A DNA stretch of 52,568 nt, taken from assembly GCA_036504735.1 (NCBI GenBank), contig DASXUQ010000015.1, positions 1-52,568 of the forward strand. The letters are read 5' to 3'. Shown here in pieces: positions 16,356 to 22,500 of this stretch. The translations under genes and the position numbers were made by a program. The notes beneath the pieces are model-generated. The model saw only the letters and a program-made list of their open reading frames with translations, did not search any database and had not been told where the DNA came from. Every line of letters begins with the position of its first letter. Positions within the stretch are counted from its first letter, which is position 1. This stretch comes from a bacterium. Lineage in GTDB: Bacteria > Electryoneota > RPQS01.

Positions 16356-17084
16356 ATGAACCGCTTAGGAACTGTCTTGGTCTTGTCCGTCATGGCGCTC
16401 GTGCTGATCGGCGGGTGCAAGCCCACGCCGGAGCAGATGGCACAAAAGCTGTTTGACGAAGGGAAGTACGAGGAACTGCTGGCCAAGTACCCAAACACGG
16501 CGCTGGGGGCAGAAGCCAAAGACAAGGTGGCGGAGAAGCTCTTCGCCGAGGGCAAATACGATTTGGTGGCGCGGGACTATGCTGATACCCGTTTCGGCCC
16601 GCAGGCCAAGGCTCACATTCCGGGAACGCCGAGCGCGGACTCCCTACTGGCGAAGGAAGCGGAGCAGGTGAACGGGATACGTCTGAACGCGGTCAAGACC
16701 GAGTGGGCTTTCGATGGGACGTATCTACGGCCTTCGATCAAGCTTGAAGCGAAGAATGTGACGGCTGACCGCCCGATAGTCGGTATCTACGTAGCGGCAA
16801 CGTTCCTGAACACCGGGACGCATGAGGTCTTTGGGTCGGGGTCGGAGAACCTGCAAGCCCGCTCGGCCTCGGCCCTGCCTCCGGGGTACTCGGTCAAGGG
16901 GGCTGTTACGTGTAACGCAGGCTTCGAGCCGCACCTCGCGCCCGACAATCTCCCGGACATCACGGCGAATTTGACCGTAGAAGTGTCCGAGGGAAAAGGC
17001 GCGAGCTACCGCGATCACTCCTTCACGATGTCCGTTCCCATCAGCAACAAAGTGATGGGAAAGGCGTGGGGCAAGAAGAAATAG
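16356..17084 (+). CDS. Lipoprotein with short TPR-like repeats
   Basis: 242 aa from ATG 16356; the frame is open from 16185 but that region is the structured RNA. A lipoprotein signal peptide ends in the lipobox LIGGC (Cys at residue 21). Two ~28-aa repeats follow (MAQKLFDEGKYEELLAKYPNT, then VAEKLFAEGKYDLVARDYADT), resembling the tetratricopeptide motifs of outer-membrane assembly lipoproteins. The C-terminal ~150 aa look like a beta-sandwich with FxxxG-like strands (TYLRPSIKLEAKNVTADRPIVG, FLNTGTHEVFG). Probably anchored in the inner leaflet of the outer membrane. Exact family unknown. It is followed by a strong terminator at 17106, and so is transcribed alone. Confidence 0.8.
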   Translation: MNRLGTVLVLSVMALVLIGGCKPTPEQMAQKLFDEGKYEELLAKYPNTALGAEAKDKVAEKLFAEGKYDLVARDYADTRFGPQAKAHIPGTPSADSLLAKEAEQVNGIRLNAVKTEWAFDGTYLRPSIKLEAKNVTADRPIVGIYVAATFLNTGTHEVFGSGSENLQARSASALPPGYSVKGAVTCNAGFEPHLAPDNLPDITANLTVEVSEGKGASYRDHSFTMSVPISNKVMGKAWGKKK

Positions 17085-17105
17085 CGCCGTGAATTTACGG
17101 AGGTT

Positions 17106-17140
17106 AAAGGGCCGTTCTTGGGAGCGGCCCTTTCTCTTTT
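17106..17140 (+). terminator. Rho-independent terminator after the lipoprotein gene
   Basis: AAAGGGCCG (17106-17114) pairs with CGGCCCTTT (17125-17133), 10-nt loop, followed by CTCTTTT. Confidence 0.85.
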
Positions 17141-17190
17141 ACCGCTTGCAAGCATAATCTTATTACAATATTAAGAATGTGGAAATAACT

Positions 17191-17304
17191 TATAAATCTA
17201 TTTCTTTAGGACAGGGTGCCCCGCTGAGGTCTATTTCGCGCATAAGATATAAATGTATTTCTCACAGATGAGAATTTTGATTTGAGAGATATAAAAGTAT
17301 ATCT
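17191..17304. repeat. Three AT-rich operator-like repeats
   Basis: Copies at 17191-17205, 17248-17262 and 17290-17304 share the 15-mer core TATAAAnnTATWTCT. The third is a perfect palindrome, AGATATA-AAAG-TATATCT. They fill most of the 423-bp AT-rich gap between the lipoprotein and the next gene, which encodes a possible DNA-binding protein; binding sites for it are a natural guess. I saw no gene in 17141-17507. Confidence 0.45.
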
Positions 17305-17411
17305 TTTGCCGATCTAATAGACAAGCAAAGAGAGGCTTATACGCCTCTCCTCTTGAGCCTACAGCATTGAGATTTGAATCTCTTTTGTGTTGCATGAGAT
17401 AATATATAACG

Positions 17412-17420
17412 TGGTATACT
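17412..17420 (+). promoter_or_regulatory. Extended -10 promoter element
   Basis: TGGTATACT gives an extended -10 (TGn-TATACT), with a weak TTGCAT about 19 nt upstream. It precedes the start at 17508 by roughly 80 nt. Confidence 0.45.
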
Positions 17421-17507
17421 GTTTCTATGATGTGACTTTTGGTGGCAAAGGGCTTGTATTGTTGCCAAAGCGGGAGTATATTTGAGCACTAACTGAAGAG
17501 GTTGATC

Positions 17508-17915
17508 ATGCCTAATACGATCTCTCTCGATGACATCGAAAAGCGGCTCCACGAGATAGACCGCAAGATCAAGAAACTCGAAGAAGAGAAAACAGAAATC
17601 CTTCGGGCCAAGACTATTCTGTTTGTTAACGATAGTGCGTCTGTCCCTGCCGACACGGGCACTAATGTGTACAAGGTGGTGTCGAAATCCCTCGATGTTA
17701 TCCTGTGGGAGGCGTTTCAGGAGGAACCGGATAAGAAGTTTACCGAGGATGATATTGCACAACTACTGGCTGGCAAGCGTCTGGAGGGAGTATTCACGGA
17801 TGCCGCACGTAACCTCCGGGGTTATGCCCGCCCCGTTCTGGGACGCATGGCCCGAACGGGGCAGATTAAGCAAGGGAAATCTGCCGACGGGCAAGTCTGG
17901 TACAAGAAGGCATGA
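17508..17915 (+). CDS. Hypothetical protein with coiled coil and winged-helix-like C-terminus
   Basis: 135 aa from ATG 17508 with AGAGG upstream. Residues ~5-40 form an acidic/basic coiled coil (DIEKRLHEIDRKIKKLEEEK). After a linker, residues ~58-135 look like a small helical domain with a terminal wing (FTEDDIAQLLAGKRLEG, NLRGYARPVLGRMARTGQIK, ending QVWYKKA), a pattern common to winged-helix regulators. The conserved-looking GQIKQGKSADGQVWYKK would be the wing. It may self-regulate through the AT-rich repeats just upstream. Family not recognised. Confidence 0.65.
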   Translation: MPNTISLDDIEKRLHEIDRKIKKLEEEKTEILRAKTILFVNDSASVPADTGTNVYKVVSKSLDVILWEAFQEEPDKKFTEDDIAQLLAGKRLEGVFTDAARNLRGYARPVLGRMARTGQIKQGKSADGQVWYKKA

Positions 17916-17986
17916 TCTGTCAAGGCCTCCAAACACACGCTATCTGAGGAGAGTTCAGCTTGTCGTAGCTATATTCTAAAACGAGA

Positions 17987-18018
17987 ACAGCCCCATGCGC
18001 GGTAACACATGAGGCTGT
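17987..18018. repeat. Hairpin just upstream of the tRNA-Gly gene
   Basis: ACAGCCCCATG (17987-17997) pairs with CATGAGGCTGT (18008-18018) in 10 of 11 positions, with a 10-nt loop. It ends 8 nt before the tRNA. No T-tract follows, so it is not a typical terminator; it could be a processing signal. Confidence 0.5.
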
Positions 18019-18026
18019 AAACATCG

Positions 18027-18100
18027 GCCCCTGTAGCTCAACTGGAAAGAGTTCTCGGCTCCCAACCGGGCTGTTACGGGTTCGAGTCCCGTCAGGGGTA
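18027..18100 (+). tRNA. tRNA-Gly (anticodon CCC)
   Basis: A full cloverleaf: acceptor GCCCCTG/CAGGGGT (first pair G-U), D-arm GCTC/GAGT with loop AACTGGAAA, anticodon stem CTCGG/CCGGG with loop CTCCCAA (anticodon 18061-18063 CCC), T-arm ACGGG-TTCGAGT-CCCGT, discriminator A. No encoded CCA. The body differs from ordinary bacterial tRNA-Gly (usually GCGGG at the 5' end, U73), so the amino-acid identity is less certain than the structure. It sits in the accessory region. Confidence 0.8.
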
Positions 18101-18116
18101 CTACACCTTCGCAATT

Positions 18117-18187
18117 GGGGCGACTGGGTAAGGGACTGTGGTTTTAGAGGCCCGCGTCCGAGGGTTCAACTCCCTCTCGCTCCACCA
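18117..18187 (+). tRNA. tRNA-like element lacking a normal D-arm (possible pseudo-tRNA, anticodon TAG)
   Basis: Acceptor stem GGGGCGA (18117-18123) with TCGCTCC (18177-18183), discriminator A and an encoded CCA (18185-18187). The T-arm GAGGG-TTCAACT-CCCTC is perfect. Only 36 nt separate acceptor and T-arm, about six fewer than normal. They fold as CTGGGTAAG followed by one long hairpin, GGAC-T-GTGGT with GCC(C)GC-GTCC, loop TTTAGAG, so no D-stem can form. The loop would place anticodon TAG (Leu). It is either a decayed tRNA or a D-armless tRNA-like structure. Confidence 0.5.
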
Positions 18188-18274
18188 AAGGTAACTCCAA
18201 TGTAGTTATAGAATATGAATTTGTCAAGGGGCAGTTGCCACAAATCCCATGTCTATAACACGTTTCTCAAGCCT

Positions 18275-18481
18275 TTATTTCTTCGGCTTTTTGATGCCTT
18301 TCTCGCGGAGCCGCTCCTCGACTTTTTGGGGGTCGGCCTTCATGAATGTGAGCAATGCCTCGTCTGCCGTCAGGGGGTATAGCGATAGCGGCCCTTCCCG
18401 TTCTTTGGGCGGAGGGGCCTTGTCCGTCGGGGTCTTGGACTTTCGTTTGGGCTTGGGTTTCGGTGGCTCCTCTGGGGTCAT
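18275..18481 (-). CDS. Small Pro/Lys-rich protein coupled to the transposase
   Basis: 68 aa. The ATG overlaps the transposase stop by 4 nt (ATGA), so translation is coupled. The first ~30 aa are Pro/Lys-rich and disordered; the second half (LSLYPLTADEALLTFMKADP, then KVEERLREKGIKKPKK) forms one or two helices. It is not recognised as a named family. The tight coupling suggests an accessory factor of the element; a general DNA-binding or regulatory role is only a guess. Confidence 0.6.
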   Translation of the reverse strand: MTPEEPPKPKPKRKSKTPTDKAPPPKEREGPLSLYPLTADEALLTFMKADPQKVEERLREKGIKKPKK

Positions 18482-19377
18482 AGTACCTCCTCGGTTAACT
18501 TCGAGTAGGTCAGCCGCTTGCCGCCCATGTTGGCGATAACCGAATCACACCGCTCGGCATCTGTTACCTTGCGGAAGCTCCAGCGGAAGGAGAACTCGTG
18601 GCAGTAACGGCCTAAGTGCTTCTTCGAGACGTGGTGGAACGTCCCGTGTACGCCCCGCTTCAACAGCGCGAAATACGCCTCAGCCGAGTTCGTATTCACG
18701 TCCCCACGGGCATACTCGCCACGGCTATGGCACACTGTCTGATGCCCACCCTCGAAATGCTTCCCGATCCCGCCGTAGGACTTCCACTCATCCGTCATGA
18801 TCCGGGAGTCCGGTAGGACGGTTTCCTTGATCGCCCGGTGGAGCGTGTCCTTGGTCGCATCCGGGATCTTCCGGGAGTAGGCTCGGCCATCGCGCTCGAT
18901 CATCGCCAAGACCGGGGTTTTCTTTTCGCTCCGGCCCTGTGACCACCGCCCCGTCTTTTTCCCGCCGACATACGTCTCGTCCACTTCGACCGTCCCTTGC
19001 AGAACGCCCATTAGCTCCATTGCCGCCCGGATACGGTGACAGAGGAACCACGCGGACTGATAGGAAGTCTTACCGAGTTCCCGCTTGATCTGGAGGGCGC
19101 TCATGCCCTTCTTCGAGGAAGTCATCAGGTGAAAGACGATCAGCCACTCCTTGCACGTGAGGTGCGAGCGGTGCATCACCGTACCCACGGTCACCGTGAA
19201 CTGCTTCCGGCAGGCCGCGCACTTATACAGGCCCTCCCGATGGGCCTTGCCCGTTAAGGTATAAATCTTATCTTTGTTGCCACAGTGGGGACAGACCGGG
19301 CCATCGGGCCAGTATAGGTTCTCGATGTGCTGGCGGGCTTCCTCTTCCGTGAGCCTGCCGATTTGCGCGAGCGTCAT
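18478..19377 (-). CDS. IS1595-family (ISXO2-like) transposase
   Basis: 299 aa, full length for the family. An N-terminal zinc ribbon (CPHCG near residue 29, CAACR near 53) precedes the DDE-type ISXO2-like catalytic domain. Asp residues lie in VEVDETYVGG and in IMTDEWKSY, and the third position is N in VNTNSAEAYFALLKRG, as in the DDN/K variants of IS1595. No frameshift is visible, so it may be active. It has a near-consensus promoter at 19405-19433 and the Shine-Dalgarno AAGGATGAAAG. The small gene after it is translationally coupled. 35-nt inverted repeats at 15481 and 19422 may mark the element's ends. Confidence 0.93.
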   Translation of the reverse strand: MTLAQIGRLTEEEARQHIENLYWPDGPVCPHCGNKDKIYTLTGKAHREGLYKCAACRKQFTVTVGTVMHRSHLTCKEWLIVFHLMTSSKKGMSALQIKRELGKTSYQSAWFLCHRIRAAMELMGVLQGTVEVDETYVGGKKTGRWSQGRSEKKTPVLAMIERDGRAYSRKIPDATKDTLHRAIKETVLPDSRIMTDEWKSYGGIGKHFEGGHQTVCHSRGEYARGDVNTNSAEAYFALLKRGVHGTFHHVSKKHLGRYCHEFSFRWSFRKVTDAERCDSVIANMGGKRLTYSKLTEEVL

Positions 19378-19404
19378 GTTCTTTCATCCTTCTTGCTTGC
19401 CCTA

Positions 19405-19433
19405 AATATACGAATTAATTCTGGGTTTGTCAA
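19405..19433 (-). promoter_or_regulatory. Promoter of the transposase gene
   Basis: On the minus strand TTGACA (19428-19433), a 17-nt spacer and TATATT (19405-19410). The start codon at 19377 follows about 28 nt downstream. The -35 lies inside the 35-nt inverted repeat. Confidence 0.75.
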
Positions 19434-19456
19434 GAGGATTATTCCGATAGTTATAT
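19422..19456 (-). repeat. 35-nt repeat, right copy (inverted relative to 15481-15515)
   Basis: Its minus-strand sequence matches 15481-15515 at 31 of 35 positions, with the 17-nt TTGACA-containing end identical. It sits directly upstream of the transposase and supplies its -35 hexamer. Confidence 0.7.
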
Positions 19457-19527
19457 GTATACCGAGCCTCCTATATAGATGCCCCGAATAGGCTCATCCG
19501 AACCCACAGGGATAATGACGGGGAACA

Positions 19528-19558
19528 AGCGACCCGGCCTTTCTGAGGCCGGGTCGCT
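19528..19558. terminator. Bidirectional terminator between transposase region and C25-like gene
   Basis: Perfect 13-bp stem AGCGACCCGGCCT (19528-19540) with AGGCCGGGTCGCT (19546-19558), loop TTCTG. On the minus strand it follows the end of the 1723-aa C25-like gene (19583) and runs into TTGTTCC. Confidence 0.8.
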
Positions 19559-19582
19559 CTGTTTCGAAGCGTGAAGAACGCC

Positions 19583-22500
19583 TTACGGCACGTCGGCGGC
19601 GAAGACGCGATAGTAGCGGCGTACGCCGAGGTTGATCGCGTTGGTGTCCGTGTAGGTTACGACCTGCCCCGTCGCCGGACCGGCAACCGAACCGATCATC
19701 GTGTCGAACGGACCGGTGGCGTTGGTCGAAGTATAGACGTGATAGAACGGCGCGCCCACGGAGGTCCAGCGCATAACCGAACTGCTCACCGTGGCGCTGT
19801 CTGCCTTGTAAATCACCACCTGAAGCGGGCCAAGGGGGAAGCCGTTGGCGCGGATCATGCGGTTGCCGGGCCGGTTGCTCAGATGCCCGCCGTCTTCGTT
19901 GTACCAGTTGTGGTCGCAGTTATCGTAAACGTACGATTGATGACTGCGCGTGCTCGTCGTATCTTCGGCAAAGGCCACCGGATTGGAGCGCGGCTCCTGA
20001 TTGCCGACCGACAAATAGAACGGACTGTTGATCTGCAGCGACTGTCCATTGGTGCGCGTTACGACATCCGCCCATGCGGCGCCCGCGGGCAAACCACCCA
20101 CGGTGTTGCCGGCGACGCCGGTGGTATCGCTGAAGAGGATCGTGCCGGGCAGGCCGCCGGGACCATCCGCCGAAATCACCTGGAAGAGGATCGGCCAGTG
20201 GCTGCCGGTTGGGTTGGTCGGGCAGATCGCAAACCGTCCCGCCGTGAGCGCGAAGGGATACGTGCCCGGATCGAACTTGACCGCCCACTTGAAGCCTTCG
20301 CCGTCGACCCAGTTGTAGCGCTCGGCCACACTGTCGTCATACGCCAGCCAGCCGCCGCCGATGGCGGCTACATTCATGCGGTAGGTGCCGCTTGCCGGCA
20401 GGTACGTGGACAGGAACTGAGCATCCGTTGCCCGGAAATAGTATTCATAACTTCCGGCGCTGAGGACAGGCGTCGTCGCCGCGTACTCTGTGGGGTAGCC
20501 CGTCGCCACCAGGGGCAGCGAGTCGTAGGAGACGGCATTGACCAGTCGATAGAACACCTTGGGTGTAAAGCCGGGCACATCATCGGTCACATGAGCCGTA
20601 AACAGCACCGGGCCCAGGTTCTGGTCCGCGTGGGGTGTGTGAGTAATGACCGGCGGAATGCCGATGGTGAAGTTCGCGTTTGAGGTATCTCCCACCGCTG
20701 GAACGCTGATACCCGTTATGCGAATCCGCGCGCTGTTGGTGGGAGGTCCGGTGACTGTCCAATCGAAGTCGGCGGAAGCAGATGCCGAGATGAGTTCCCA
20801 CGTTGCCGATGGATAGTTGCGGTTGAATTCCACCCGGACTGGACCGAGGCCCGTCGATGTCCAGGATACCGTGGCGGCTCCGCCTGTCGGGTACAGTTCC
20901 CCGCCATTTGGCGTAAGCAACGTCGCCGTCGGCATGATGATCGTAAAGTTGGCTGCGCAGGTATCGCCCACCGCGGGATTCGTCACGCTGGTCATGCGGA
21001 TGCGGGCGCTGGACGTTGCCGGTCCCGTTACTGTCCACGCCTGGCTTGAGCTGTTCGGAATATTCGAGAACAGCGTCTCCCATGTGCCCGACGGATAGTT
21101 GCGGTTGAGCGCGATATTGATGTTGCCCTGCACCGCCGTCGTTGTCCACAAAAGGTCATACACCTGTCCGACATACCACTGCTCGCTACCACGCGGCTGG
21201 ACGACCGTGACGGAGGGATTGAGCTGGCCATTGCCGTCGGTGGTGAACATGATCGAGCGACCGTTCACCAGAGAGGCGGAACAGGGAGAGTAGACGTTCC
21301 AGTAGTAGTAGTCGATACCGGTGGAGTGATCCGCATTCTCGATACCTACCGTGGCGTAGTAGTTGTCGTTGCCCGAGTTATCCTGATTGGCACTCAGGTT
21401 GACCGTGTTGTACTGCACCTTAATTTTGCCGTCGCCACGGGCGGTCGGGTAATAGCTCGGGTCATACAGGAGCACCTCAAAGATTTCATCTACGCTGGTC
21501 CAGAGAGTCTGCACCTTCCATTCCACGGCGTAGTAATGTTCGGTGCTGTTGTAGTACCAGTAGACATTATTGTCCGCGCCCCAGGCCTTCAGATCATCCC
21601 AGTAAGCCGCCACGATGTTGGGCGGGCCGATGGGCGACCCCATCCGGTAATTACGGAAGTCCACTTGCGTGGAACTGCCGAACGAAAGCCAGCCGTTGGT
21701 ACACACCGTGATCTGATTGAACGCCCGTCCATAGAAAGTGAAGTTGAACGGCAGATTCAGCACCGAACTCTGGTCGCCATCCTCGGCGGTATCGTTGAAA
21801 TTGAGCGACGTGCCGGAGCCGGGATGCAATTCCACCCACTGATAGGTTGACCCTGAGCCGGACGGTTGTGTCTCGCTGTTGTCGTACGCGTAGTAGCCGC
21901 GCTCATCCGGCCCGGTCGGACTGGTGGAGACCGCCGGCCCGGTCGTAATGTAGAAGTTAGCCGCGTTGGGGGTGAACAGCGTGGTGTCGCTCTGGAAGAA
22001 ATGCGAGCTGTCGAATACCGTGCTGTCACGGAACCCGTTGGCATCGGTCATGACCAGTTGCATGACGGTGCGGTGGCCGTTGAATGCGCCACCGTTTACC
22101 ACGATATGGAAACGGTCGGTGCTGTTGGTGCCCGTGCCATTGGAGGCAATCGTGCCGAAGGTGCCGATAGAATCGGTCACCTGCACGAACGGATCCAGCG
22201 ACCGCAGAATTCCGGTGGACGACACCATGGTCCGCGCGCCGGAATTGCGCATCGTTACCGTGAAATCGCCTTCTTCACCGGGATTCACGTTGCCGCCGGG
22301 CCCTGAGAAGGCTTGGCTGACGTAGACAATGTTCGGCGCGCGCGGTGTCAGATCTACGCGAACGGTCTGCGTTCCGATGGATGAGGCAAGATTCAGGAAG
22401 AACGTTGCCGGCTCATTGTCGAACACCGACGTAACCACGACACGGAAGGATGTGGTGGGATTGGCGTTACTGCCGGGCGCAAGGTTCGGATAAGCACTGA

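Larger units (their letters stand above)
15481..19456. mobile_element. Candidate passenger-carrying IS1595-type transposon
   Basis: A 3976-bp segment bounded by 35-nt imperfect inverted repeats, with a transposase gene of the IS1595/ISXO2 type at its right end. Cargo: two small proteins, a structured RNA, a lipoprotein, a winged-helix-like protein, a tRNA and a tRNA-like element, and a small Pro/Lys-rich protein coupled to the transposase. IS1595-type elements with passenger genes are known. No target-site duplication is obvious at the ends, and the repeats could instead be related promoter/operator sequences, so this is a hypothesis. Confidence 0.3.
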
